Of a DNA stretch of 64,000 nucleotides, positions 35,169 to 46,861 are shown one piece after another. The notes under the pieces were generated by a model that saw only the letters and a list, made by a program, of their open reading frames with translations, did not search any database and had not been told where the DNA came from. Origin of the DNA: Siphonodentalium dalli (Eukaryota > Mollusca > Scaphopoda > Gadilida > Siphonodentaliidae); NCBI GenBank assembly GCA_032622095.1, contig CP136069.1, positions 156,047,043 to 156,111,042 on the forward strand, given 5' to 3'. The translations under genes and the position numbers were made by a program. Each line of letters starts with the position of its first letter. Within the stretch, counting starts at the first letter, position 1.

Positions 35169-35660
35169 AACAAGAGCATCACTAGGGCGTGGCAAAATAC
35201 GTCCGTAGTAATTCCAACAAAGGGCCATAACTCGAACTTCCAAATTCGACTTTCAATAAATATAGAGATCTTTGTTGAAATATGATATTAATCTAATAGT
35301 CACAAGATTTATTGTCAGTTTGGGCATAGTGATGTTGATCCATACGCATCAAGAGTCAAAACTGTGATTATACAAACTTCTCAAGTGGTGTTGCCGAATA
35401 TAGTGCACCCCACATGTCAACGTTCAATAGTTGGTTCAAACAGTGTCACGTGGTATAGAGGTAGAAAACACACATGCATGGTGAAGAAAATGCAATTATT
35501 TTACTGGATGTCCGTTTGAAATGGACCAAAATGTGAAGTCCATTTTTCATTACGGAGTGATTGACAGAAATTCATCTGCAGCTCACAAATATACAATTTA
35601 TATTCATTTCAACTTTATCACTTATCACTATTTCAGTATATCACGATAGTGTGTGCAATG
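35169..35660. other. No supported feature
   Basis: Unique spacer between two satellites. Nothing recognised. Confidence 0.4.
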
Positions 35661-35663
35661 CAG

Positions 35664-35740
35664 TAATAGCGGTGGGGGAGGGGTAAGACGCTCGCCTTAC
35701 ACCGCAAGCCCATTTGGTTGATACGAGTTTTACAATGAAA
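35664..35740 (+). repeat. tRNA-like (SINE head) sequence at the edge of satellite B
   Basis: GGGGTAAGACGCTCGCCTTA then CACCGCAAGCCC resembles the anticodon arm of tRNA-derived SINE heads (Val-like TAC in the loop). TTGGTTGATACGAGT sits where a B box would be, a poor match to GGTTCGANTCC. It is contiguous with the first unit of satellite B. Confidence 0.35.
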
Positions 35741-37082
35741 GCCCATTTGGTTGATACGAGTTTTACAATGCAAGCCCATTTGGTTGATACAAGTCATACA
35801 ATGCAAGCCCATTTGGTTGATACGAGTCCTATAATGGAAGCCCGTTTGGTTGATACGAGTCCTACAATGCAAGCCCATTTGGTTGATACGAGTCATACAA
35901 TGCAAGCCCATTTGGTTGATACGAGTGTTACAATGCGAGCCCATTTGGTTGATACGAGTCTTACAATGCGAGCCCATTTGGTTGATACGAGTCTTACAAT
36001 GCTAGCCCATTTGGTTGATACAAATCCCACAATGCAAGCCCATTTGGTTGATACGAGTTATACAATGCAAGCCCATTTGGTTGATACGAGTTTATAATGC
36101 AAGCCCATTTGGTAGATACAAGTCCTACAATGCAAGCCCATTTGGTTGATACGAGTTTTACAATGCAAGCGCACTTGGTTGATACAAGTCCTACAATGCA
36201 AGCCCATTTGATTGATACGAGTTTTACAATGCAAGCCCATTTGGTTTAGACGAATCCTACAATGCAAGCCCATTTGGTTGATACGAGTTTTACAATGAAA
36301 GCCCATTTGGTTGATGCGAGTTTTACAATGCAAGCCCAGTTGTATACGAGTTATACAATACAAGCCCATGTGGTTCATACCAGTCTTACAATGCGAGCCC
36401 ATTTGGTTGATACTATCATACGAGTTATACAATGCAAGCCCATTTGGTTGATACGAGTTTTACAATGCAAGCCCATTTGGTTGATACAAGTCCTACAATG
36501 CAAGCCCATTTGGTGTATACGAGTTATACAATACAAGCCCATGTGTTTCATACCAGTCTTACAATGAAAGCCCATGTCGTTGATATGAGTTTTACAGTGC
36601 AAGCCCATTTGGTTGATACGAGTTATACAATACAAGCCCATTTGGTTGATACGAGTTTTACAATGCAAGCCCATTTGGTTGATACGAGTCTTACAATGCA
36701 AGCCCATTTGGTTGATACGAGTTATACAATACAAGCCCATTTGGTTGATACGAGTTTTACAATGCAAGCCCATTTGGTTGATACGAGTCTTACAATGCAA
36801 ACCCATTTGGTTGATACAAGTCTTACAATGCAAGTCCATGTCGTTGATACGAGTTATACAATGCAAGCCCATTTGTTTGATACAAGTCTTCCAATGCAAG
36901 CCCAGTTGGTTGATACGAGTCCCACAATGCAAACCCATTTGTGTTATACAAGTCTTCCAATGCAAGCCCATGTCGTTGATACGAGTTTACGGTGCATGTA
37001 CATTTGGTTGATACGAGTCTTACAGTGTAAGCCCATTTGGTTGATACGAGTCCTACAATGCAAGCCCATTTGGTTGATACCG
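35705..37082. repeat. 33-bp satellite B, about 41 units
   Basis: Consensus GCCCATTTGGTTGATACGAG followed by TTTTACAATGCAA. Unrelated to satellite A although the length is identical. Open frames on both strands (MQAHLVDTSFT and related cycles) follow from the 33-bp unit and are not called. Confidence 0.95.
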
Positions 37083-37477
37083 ACGTTGATCATGCCATGA
37101 ATATCTTATCTGGACATAGGCCGTAGAGATCATGTTCCAGCCAGTTCAAAATCTGGAAACTGTTTAATTTTCTGACGGGCAACTTTATCCTCTTGAACAA
37201 AATAACACAGGCAATATATATCTTAGTTAGTACCTGTTATTTAATACTGCATTTCATGCACAGCAGGTATCGGTCCCAGCTCCAGAATTCATGATTTAGA
37301 TGACTTTTGTGATAAATATGAATTGATTACGAGGTGAAATCTTATTATTGTAAGCGACAGAAAGCATAAATCATGCAATCTCGTGCTGTGACTAGGGCTG
37401 TACGGTAATGAAAAAAATAGATCGAATACATTATATTTTAAGATATCGCGGTATGACTAAATACTAGCGAGTTTGCG
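37083..37477. other. No supported feature
   Basis: Nothing recognised. Confidence 0.4.
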
Positions 37478-37940
37478 ATTTCAAACCGGTACGGGTACGG
37501 GTACGCGTATGGGTAGCTACCCGTACCGGTACACGTTTTGTAATCGCAAACTGTTTTACGGGTAGAATTCATCACATCGACTGGTAAGGTATGGTGAGCC
37601 AACTGCAACAAAAAATATATTATAATATAGATAGATTGTAATCGGTATAAAATGTATTGTTTTAGACCCAGGGTCTAATAATGTCGTGCATGTACTTTCA
37701 GTCAGATATAAGACCGAATGTGTCCCTTATTTTAGTTAGGGAATATTTAGTCATATTAAGTAATCTTTGGTTTGGAATCTCTCAACAGATCGAAGGGTCG
37801 GGACAAGGGAATATTTATCCCAAGAATTGGGATTTTTGTCGGGATCTAAACCCGAAGGTAGGTTTGAATAATTGAACTTGGAAGCATAAAAGCTGTTAAA
37901 ATGTAGTCTGTTTATTTTAATGTATTGAATAAAGAGCGTT
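37478..37940 (-). repeat. Right copy of the inverted duplication (partner 1-690)
   Basis: Reverse complement of window positions 1-690 without the 255-545 segment. The left edge holds GGTACGGGTACGGG-type short repeats; the partner has only GTACCGGTACCGG there. A related GTACCCGTTCCCG / GCAAACTCGCTA stretch recurs at about 38968-39010. Confidence 0.75.
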
Positions 37941-39351
37941 TTCTTCACTTCAGTGCGAAACACAGAAAACAGCTGAAACTCGTTCTAATTATGCTTAGAT
38001 TTTGTAGAGTATATAGGTATTTAGTGTCTATAGTGACCTATATTATCCCCGCTACAATATACACAAGTATTGTGGTTCAAATGCGTCACGTCCGTTCGGA
38101 TGGTAAATATATATTAAAATGAGAAATCAGTCCCCACCTATATACGATAAAGTAACTAAACGGTTGTATTCAAATGTACAATGCATAGATAAATCCACGA
38201 TATATTGATTCCCTTGTACAAAGGGTTGACACAGGGACGTGACGACAGGGGAGTCTCGCCCCCCAACTTTGGTCAAATGTTCAACTGTTGGAAATGTGAT
38301 ATACCTGACACAACATTTGTTGGAAATTTCACACCAACAATATGTTGAAATTGTTCTCGTAGTTTGATTTTCCAAAAATTTATTACTGGAGAATTTTTTG
38401 TTTTTAGACCAACATTTGCATATTTTCCCAGTATTAGTAAACAAATTGGACTGAAATGGCTATCAGAAACTGTTGGAAATTGTCCAAACTTTGGGGGGGG
38501 ATGTCAGGTATCAAAATTTACAACAATTGGAAAGCTTGATGCCAGTCTGGATGCTAGGATTTAGCAAATCCAGTGGATTATGCCCCCCCCCCACTCCGAT
38601 TAGTGACAAAAATACTACTGATTTATTTAGAATATGCCACCATCCAGTCGGTTGTGAGGGACCAGTTGGGAAAAATCAAAGCCCAACCGTATTTATCTAA
38701 GTGCTAGAAGCCGCCTCGAGAATTTGAACATAAAACCTGGCTTAAAATGATAACGTTATCAATGATGTTTGCTCATGACATCTTGCAATATATAGGTTAA
38801 CGCATAGCTGACTGGAATTTCATGTAATTCATGAACCATTGAGTGAGAAAGTCGTTGTGAATGGTTACCGGTCAACAGGGCACATATACCCGTTCCAAAT
38901 CGCTATCGCTTTATGAGCTGCATTGAAAGTAAACAAGAGACCGTGACGATGTTCACCTATTTATCCGTACCCGTTCCCGTCGGACGGGTATCGCAAACTC
39001 GCTACTGAATAAATCATCCAAGGCAGAATATCTGAGTATTTTCACAATGTAGAGTTATCCTTCGAAAACTGCACGTTGCTGTCTAATCGCCAAATAGAAC
39101 ATATTTTCGTATTTTGAAAGAATTTAACAACACATATTAAATTTACTGTATACTTCTATATACAGCATGTGACCTTCACCTATACAATAAAATACATTAT
39201 TACAGGCATTGACTTATAAATATATTACATGAGTAATTTGTTCAACGTTATCGAGTTCCCCGTCAGAACTACCACAAAGTTCCCATGTTTTTAACTGGTG
39301 GAATTTGATATCTACGGGCGTATAGAAGAGTTAGATATTACATTTATGATA
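37941..39351. other. No supported gene
   Basis: AT-rich. Contains scattered ACTGTTGGAAATTG/CAACATTTGTTGG motifs at 38280-38530, suggesting a decayed inverted repeat, and G/C runs at 38495 and 38583. No convincing exon. Confidence 0.4.
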
Positions 39352-39659
39352 TAATACCGACCCAAGCTCCATGCAGAGTTCAGTCCCCTATGCAGGGCTA
39401 ACAGCTGCCAGCACCTACACGTAATGTGAAGAAACGTCGCATTTATTTATTTGAGATTTTTGTAGGTTACAATTCATTCTGCAATATTATGAGAAACAGA
39501 ACTGTCCATATTCATTTGAAAATGGTCTAGATCAAGCCAGAATGAATTGTAACTGGCAAAACACTACAATAAAAAATGTTAACGAAAATACACGTGCCGG
39601 CAGCGTTCAGACATCGCTTAGCGAGGGGACTGAACTCTGTTTTGCAGCTTGATACCGAC
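39352..39659. mobile_element. Inverted-repeat element abutting the minus-strand exon
   Basis: Left arm CAAGCTCCATGCAGAGTTCA (39364-) and the complement of 39620-39650 (CAAGCTGCAAAACAGAGTTC) are homologous. Inner arms TTACAATTCATTCT and AGAATGAATTGTAA also pair. The right end touches the splice donor of the exon at 39660-39861. A one-ended fragment lies at 6845-6920. Confidence 0.65.
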
Positions 39660-39861
39660 CTTGCGAATGCTGGAAGGAATGAGCCTGATGTGAGCTTATT
39701 GTATATTCCGAAACACACGAGAGCAGCGATCAAGCCCATAACGCACATGAGAACTATGAATGCTATGATGTCGCTATCTTCATCGAACCAGTTGAAACAG
39801 CATGGTACTCCTGTTGAAGTGACCGACGTCGTTGTTGTTGGTGTCGACATGAGAAGCGTTG
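39660..39861 (-). CDS. Paralogous membrane-anchor exon of a cadherin-like protein
   Basis: On the minus strand a good acceptor (TATTTTCGTTTCCATAG, ending at 39862) opens a frame that ends at a donor AAG|GTCGGT (GT at 39659-39658). It ends in phase 2, exactly as the exon at 817-1181 does. Aligned parts are TTTTSVTSTG against TTTTSFTTSEG, IIAFIVLMCVMGLIAALVCF against LIAFICLMVIAGILAALLIY, and GSFLPAFA against GNFLPDFL. It therefore codes for a Thr-rich stalk, a Cys-bearing juxtamembrane stretch, one membrane helix and the start of the cytoplasmic tail. Unlike the left copy it lacks the cadherin-repeat part, so either the intron position differs or that part was lost. No further exons were found nearby, so it may be a live exon or a relic. 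The GTCGGT donor lies at the edge of an inverted-repeat element. Confidence 0.6.
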
Positions 39862-41225
39862 CTATGGAAACGAAAATACTAAAATATTTAAATCTAGATT
39901 TATTTCTGTGCACCAATGCAATCCAAATTAACAGATGCGATATTGAAAATTACATAAATATATATTACTAGCCGATGAGCCCGACGTTGTCCGGGCTATT
40001 CAAAAACCAAATTTCAAGTCGATAGCTCTACCCGTTTCCTAGATCTGGTCTGTGCATGACCGAAGCTGGCGTCGAACGGGCTCGGCGACCCGATAAAATT
40101 CGTATCCGGGGCAAGATACATTCACATACCAAATTTCAAGTCTAGCCGATGAGCCCGACGTTGTCCGGGCTATTCAAAACCCAAATTTCAAGTCGATAGC
40201 TCTACACAGCCCGACGTTGTCCGGGCAATACAAAAACCAAATTTCAAGTCGATAGCTCTACCCTTTTCCGAGATCTGGTCTGCGCATGCGCGATCGAAGC
40301 TGGCGTCGCACGGGCTCGGCGACCCAATAAAATTCGTATCCGGGTCAAGATACATTCACATACCAAATTTCAAGTAGATAGCTCCACCCGTTTCCGAGAT
40401 CGCGTCTGCGCATGCGCGAAGCTGGCGTCGCACGGGCTCGGCGACCCGATAAAATTCGTATCCGGGGCAAGATGCATTCACATACCAAATTTCAAGTCGA
40501 TAGCTCCACACATTTCCGAGATCTCGTCTGTGCATGCACGAAGCTGGCGTCGCACGGGCTCGGCGACCCGATAAAATTCGTATCCGGGGCAAGATGCATT
40601 CACATACCAAATTTCAAGTCGATAGCTCCACCCGTTTCCGAGATCTCGTCTGCGCATGCGCGAAGCGGGCGCCGCACGGGCTCGCCAATACGACAACGTC
40701 CACCGCCTGGTCAAACTACACACACGTACCAAGTTTCGTCCCGATCGGTCGAGAATCGTAGATTTGTATAAATGACAGACAAACATACAGACAAACAAAC
40801 AGACAGAGGTCTTCTAAATATATATGAGACAAGCCGATGAGCCCGACGTTGTCCGGGCTATTCAAAAACCAAATTTCAAGTCGATAGCTCCACCCGTTTC
40901 CGAGATCTCGTCTGCGCATGCGCGAAACTGGCGTCGCACGGGCTCGGCGATCCGATAAAATTCGTATCCGGGGCAAGATACATTCACATACCAAATTTCA
41001 AGTCGATAGCTCCACCCGTTTCCGAGATCTCGTCTGCGCATGCGCGAAGCGGGCGCCGCACGGGCTCGCCAATACGACAACGACGACCGCCTGGTCAAAC
41101 TACACACACGTACCAAGTTTCGTCCCGATCGGTCGAGAATCGTAGATTTGTATCAATGACATACAGACAGACAGACATACAGACAGACAGACAGACACAC
41201 AGAGGTCTTCAAAATATATATGAGA

Positions 41226-44017
41226 CTAGCCGATGAGCCCGACGTTGTCCGGGCTATTCAAAAACCAAATTTCAAGTCGATAGCTCCACCCGTTTCCGAT
41301 ATCTGATCTGCGCAAGCGCGAAGCTGGCGTCGCACGGGCTCGGCGACCCGATAAAATTCGTATCCGGGGCAAGATACATTCACATACCAAATTGCAAGTC
41401 GATAGCTCCACCCGTTTCCGAGATCTGGTCTGCGCATGCGCGAAGCTGGCGTCGCACGGGCTCGGCGACCCGATAAAATTCGTAACCGGGGCAAGATACA
41501 TTCACATAGCAAATTTCAAGTCGATAGGTCCGGGCTATTCAAAAACCAAATTTCAAGTCGATAGCTCCACCCGTTTCCGATATCTGATCTGCGCAAGCGC
41601 GAAGCTGGCGTCGCACGGGCTCGGCGACCCGATAAAATTCGTATCCGGGGCAAGATACATTCACATACCAAATTTCAAGTCGATAGCTCTACCCGTTTCC
41701 GAGATCTCGTCTGCGCATGCGTGAAGCTGGCGTCGCACGGGCTCGGCGACCCGATAAAATTCGCATTCGGGGCAAGATACATTCACATACCAAATTTCAA
41801 GTCGATAGCTCCACCCGTTTCCGAGATCTCGTCTGCGCATGCGCCCCACGGGCGTCGCACGGGCTCGCCAATACGACAACGACCACCGCCTGGTCAAACT
41901 ACACACACGTACCAAGTTTCGTCCCGATCGGTCGAGAATCGTAGATTTGAATTAATGACAGAGAAACAGACAGACAGACAAACAGACAGAGGTCTTCAAA
42001 ATATATATGAGACTAGCCGATGAGCTCGAGGTTGTCCGGGCTATTCAAAAACCAAATTTCAAGTCGATAGCTCTACCCAGCCCGACGTTGTCCGGGCTAT
42101 TCAAAAACCAAATTTCAAGTCTGGCGTCGCACGGGCTCGGCGACCCGATAAAATTCGTATCCGGGGCAAGATACATTCACATACCAAATTTCAAGTCGAT
42201 AGCTCCACCCGTTTCCTAGATCTCGTCTGCGCATGCGCGAAGCGGGCGCCGCACGGGCTCGCCAATACGACAACGTCCACCGCCTGGTCAAACTACACAC
42301 ACGTACCAAGTTTCGTCCCGATCGGTAGAGAATCGTATATTTGTATAAATGACAGACAAACAGACAGACAGACAAACAGACAGAGGTCTTCAAAATATAT
42401 ATGAGACTAGCCGATGACCCCGACGTTGTCCGGGCTATTCAAAAAAGCCCGACGTTGTCCGGGCTATTCAAAAACCAAATTTCAAGTCGATAGCTCTACC
42501 CGTTTCAGAGATCTGGTCTGTGCATGCGCGAAGCTGGCGTCGCACGGGCTCGGCGACCCGATACAATTCGTATCCGGGGCAAGATACATTCACATAGCAA
42601 ATTTCAAGTCGATAGCTCCACCCGTTTCCGAGATCTCGTCTGCGCATGCGCTGCACGGGCGTCGCACGGGCTCGCCAATACGACAACGACCACCGCCTGG
42701 TCAAACTACACACACGTACCAAGTTTCGTCCCGATCGGTGGAGAATCGTAGATTTGTATAAAGGACAGACAGACAGACAAACAGACAGACAGATTGTATC
42801 AAAATATATAAGAGACTAGCCGATGAGCCCGACGTTGTCCGGGCTATTCAAAAACAAAATTTCAAGTCGATAGCTCTACCCGTTTCCGAGATCTGGTCTG
42901 CGCATGCGCGAAGCTGGCGTCGCACGGGCTCGGCGACCCGATAATATTCGTATCCGGGGCAAGATACATTCACATAACAAATTTCAAGTCGATAGCTCCA
43001 CCCGTTTCCGAGATCTCGTCTGCGCATGCGCGAAGCTGGCGTCGCACGGGCTCGGCGACCCGATAAAATTCGTATCCGGTAAGATACATTCACATAGCAA
43101 ATTTCAAGTCGATAGCTCCACCCGTTTCCGAGATCTGGTCTGCGCATGCGCGAAGCTGGCGTCGCACGGGCTCGGCGACCCGATAAAATTCGTATCCGGG
43201 GCAAGATACATTCACATACCAAATTTCAAGTCGATAGCTCCACCCGTTTCCGAGATCTCGTCTGCGCATGCGCGAAGCTGGTGTCGCACGGGCTCGGCGA
43301 CCCGATAAAATTCGCATCCGGGGCAAGATACATTCACATAGCAAATTTGAAGTCGATAGCTCCACCCGTTTCCGAGATCTCGTCTGCGCATGCGCTGCAC
43401 GGGCGCCGCACGGGCTCGCCAATACGACAACGTTCACCGCCCGGTCAAACTACACACACGTACCAAGTTTCGTCCCGATCGGTCGAGAATCGTAGATTTG
43501 TATCAATGACAGACAAACAAACAAACAAACAAACAAACAAACAGAGGTCTTCAAAATATATATGAGACTAGCCGATGAGCCCGACGTTGTCCGGGCTATT
43601 CAAAAACAAAATTTCAAGTCGATAGCTCTACCCGTTTCCGAGATCTGGTCTGCGCATGCGCGAAGCTGGCGTCGCACGGGCTCGGCGACCCGATAAAATT
43701 CGTATCCGGGGCAAGATACATTCACATAGCAAATTTCAAGTCGATAGCTCCACCCGTTTCCGAGATCTCGTCTGCGCATGCGCGAAGCTGGTGTCGCACG
43801 GGCTCGGCGACCCGATAAAATTCGTATCAGGGGCAAGATACATTCACATAGCAAATTTCAAGTCGATAGCTCCACCCGTTTCCGAGATCTGGTCTGCGCA
43901 TGCGCGAAGCGGGCGCCCCACGGGCTCGCCAATACGACAACGTTCACCGCCTGGTCAATCTACACACACGTACCAAGTTTCGTCCCGATCGGTCGAGAAT
44001 CGTAGATTTGTATTAAT

Positions 44018-44053
<36 letters not shown>

Positions 44054-44081
44054 CACAGAGGTCTTCAAAATATATATGAGA
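41226..44081 (-). repeat. Higher-order block 1 of the Helitron-like array
   Basis: Five consecutive units of 787, 394, 409, 752 and 514 bp. The third unit has diagnostic features (AAAGGACAGACAG and AATATATAAGAGACTAG instead of ATATATGAGA) that recur once in each of the three blocks. Confidence 0.8.
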
Positions 44082-46793
44082 CTAGCCGATGAGCCCGACG
44101 TTGTCCGGGCTATTCAAAAACCAAATTGCAAGTCGATAGCTCCACCCGTTTCCGAGATCTGGTCTGCGCATGCGCGAAGCTGGCGTCGCACGGGCTCGGC
44201 GACCCGATAAAATTCGTAACCGGGGCAAGATACATTCACATAGCAAATTTCAAGTCGATAGGTCCGGGCTATTCAAAAACCAAATTTCAAGTCGATAGCT
44301 CCACCCGTTTCCGATATCTGATCTGCGCAAGCGCGAAGCTGGCGTCGCACGGGCTCGGCGACCGGATAAAATTCGTATCCGGGGCAAGATACATTCACAT
44401 ACCAAATTTCAAGTCGATAGCTCTACCCGTTTCCGAGATCTCGTCTGCGCATGCGTGAAGCTGGCGTCGCACGGGCTCGGCGACCCGATAAAATTCGCAT
44501 TCGGGGCAAGATACATTCACATACCAAATTTCAAGTCGATAGCTCCACCCGTTTCCGAGATCTCGTATGCGCATGCGCCCCACGGGCGTCGCACGGGCTC
44601 GCCAATACGACAACGACCACCGCCTGGTCAAACTACACACACGTACCAAGTTTCGTCCCGATCGGTCGAGAATCGTAGATTTGAATTAATGACAGAGAAA
44701 CAGACAGACAGACAAACAGACAGAGGTCTTCAAAATATATATGAGACTAGCCGATGAGCTCGAGGTTGTCCGGGCTATTCAAAAACCAAATTTCAAGTCG
44801 ATAGCTCTACCCAGCCCGACGTTGTCCGGGCTATTCAAAAACCAAATTTCAAGTCGATAGCTCTACCCGTTTCCAAGATCTGGTCTGCGCATGCGCGAAG
44901 CTGGCGTCGCACGGGCTCGGCGACCCGATAAAATTCGTATCCGGGGCAAGATACATTCACATACCAAATTTCAAGTCGATAGCTCCACCCGTTTCCTAGA
45001 TCTCGTCTGCGCATGCGCGAAGCGGGCGCCGCACGGGCTCGCCAATACGACAACGTCCACCGCCTGGTCAAACTACACACACGTACCAAGTTTCGTCCCG
45101 ATCGGTAGAGAATCGTATATTTGTATAAATGACAGACAAACAGACAGACAGACAAACAGACAGAGGTCTTCAAAATATATATGAGACTAGCCGATGAGCC
45201 CGACGTTGTCCGGGCTATTCAAAAAAGCCCGACGTTGTCCGGGCTATTCAAAAACCAAATTTCAAGTCGATAGCTCTACCCGTTTCAGAGATCTGGTCTG
45301 TGCATGCGCGAAGCTGGCGTCGCACGGGCTCGGCGACCCGATACAATTCGTATCCGGGGCAAGATACATTCACATAGCAAATTTCAAGTCGATAGCTCCA
45401 CCCGTTTCCGAGATCTCGTCTGCGCATGCGCTGCACGGGCGTCGCACGGGCTCGCCAATACGACAACGACCACCGCCTGGTCAAACTACACACACGTACC
45501 AAGTTTCGTCCCGATCGGTGGAGAATCGTAGATTTGTATAAAGGACAGACAGACAGACAAACAGACAGACAGATTGTATCAAAATATATAAGAGACTAGC
45601 CGATGAGCCCGACGTTGTCCGGGCTATTCAAAAACAAAATTTCAAGTCGATAGCTCTACCCGTTTCCGAGATCTGGTCTGCGCATGCGCGAAGCTGGCGT
45701 CGCACGGGCTCGGCGACCCGATAATATTCGTATCCGGGGCAAGATACATTCACATAACAAATTTCAAGTCGATAGCTCCACCCGTTTCCGAGATCTCGTC
45801 TGCGCATGCGCGAAGCTGGCGTCGGACGGGCTCGGCGACCCGATAAAATTCGTATCCGGTAAGATACATTCACATAGCAAATTTCAAGTCGATAGCTCCA
45901 CCCGTTTCCGAGATCTGGTCTGCGCATGCGCGAAGCTGGCGTCGCACGGGCTCGGCGACCCGATAAAATTCGTATCCGGGGCAAGATACATTCACATACC
46001 AAATTTCAAGTCGATAGCTCCACCCGTTTCCGAGATCTCGTCTGCGCATGCGCGAAGCTGGTGTCGCACGGGCTCGGCGACCCGATAAAATTCGCATCCG
46101 GGGCAAGATACATTCACATAGCAAATTTGAAGTCGATAGCTCCACCCGTTTCCGAGATCTCGTCTGCGCATGCGCTGCACGGGCGCCGCACGGGCTCGCC
46201 AATACGACAACGTTCACCGCCCGGTCAAACTACACACACGTACCAAGTTTCGTCCCGATCGGTCGAGAATCGTAGATTTGTATCAATGACAGACAAACAA
46301 ACAAACAAACAAACAAACAGAGGTCTTCAAAATATATATGAGACTAGCCGATGAGCCCGACGTTGTCCGGGCTATTCAAAAACAAAATTTCAAGTCGATA
46401 GCTCTACCCGTTTCCGAGATCTGGTCTGCGCATGCGCGAAGCTGGCGTCGCACGGGCTCGGCGACCCGATAAAATTCGTATCCGGGGCAAGATACATTCA
46501 CATAGCAAATTTCAAGTCGATAGCTCCACCCGTTTCCGAGATCTCGTCTGCGCATGCGCGAAGCTGGTGTCGCACGGGCTCGGCGACCCGATAAAATTCG
46601 TATCAGGGGCAAGATACATTCACATAGCAAATTTCAAGTCGATAGCTCCACCCGTTTCCGAGATCTGGTTTGCGCATGCGCGAAGCGGGCGCCGCACGGG
46701 CTCGCCAATACGACAACGTTCACCGCCTGGTCAATCTACACACACGTACCAAGTTTCGTCCCGATCGGTCGAGAATCGTAGATTTGTATTAAT

Positions 46794-46833
<40 letters not shown>

Positions 46834-46861
46834 CACAGAGGTCTTCAAAATATATATGAGA
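44082..46861 (-). repeat. Higher-order block 2 of the Helitron-like array
   Basis: Units of 665, 440, 409, 748 and 518 bp, nearly identical in order and sequence to block 1. The first unit is shortened by one core repeat, and the tetranucleotide tracts differ in length. Confidence 0.8.

Noticed and set aside
35633-37100. Overlapping long frames on both strands (QAHLVDTSFT and QMGLHCKTRIN repeats)
   Set aside because: Frames from another 33-bp satellite. Both strands are open at once, which argues against coding.
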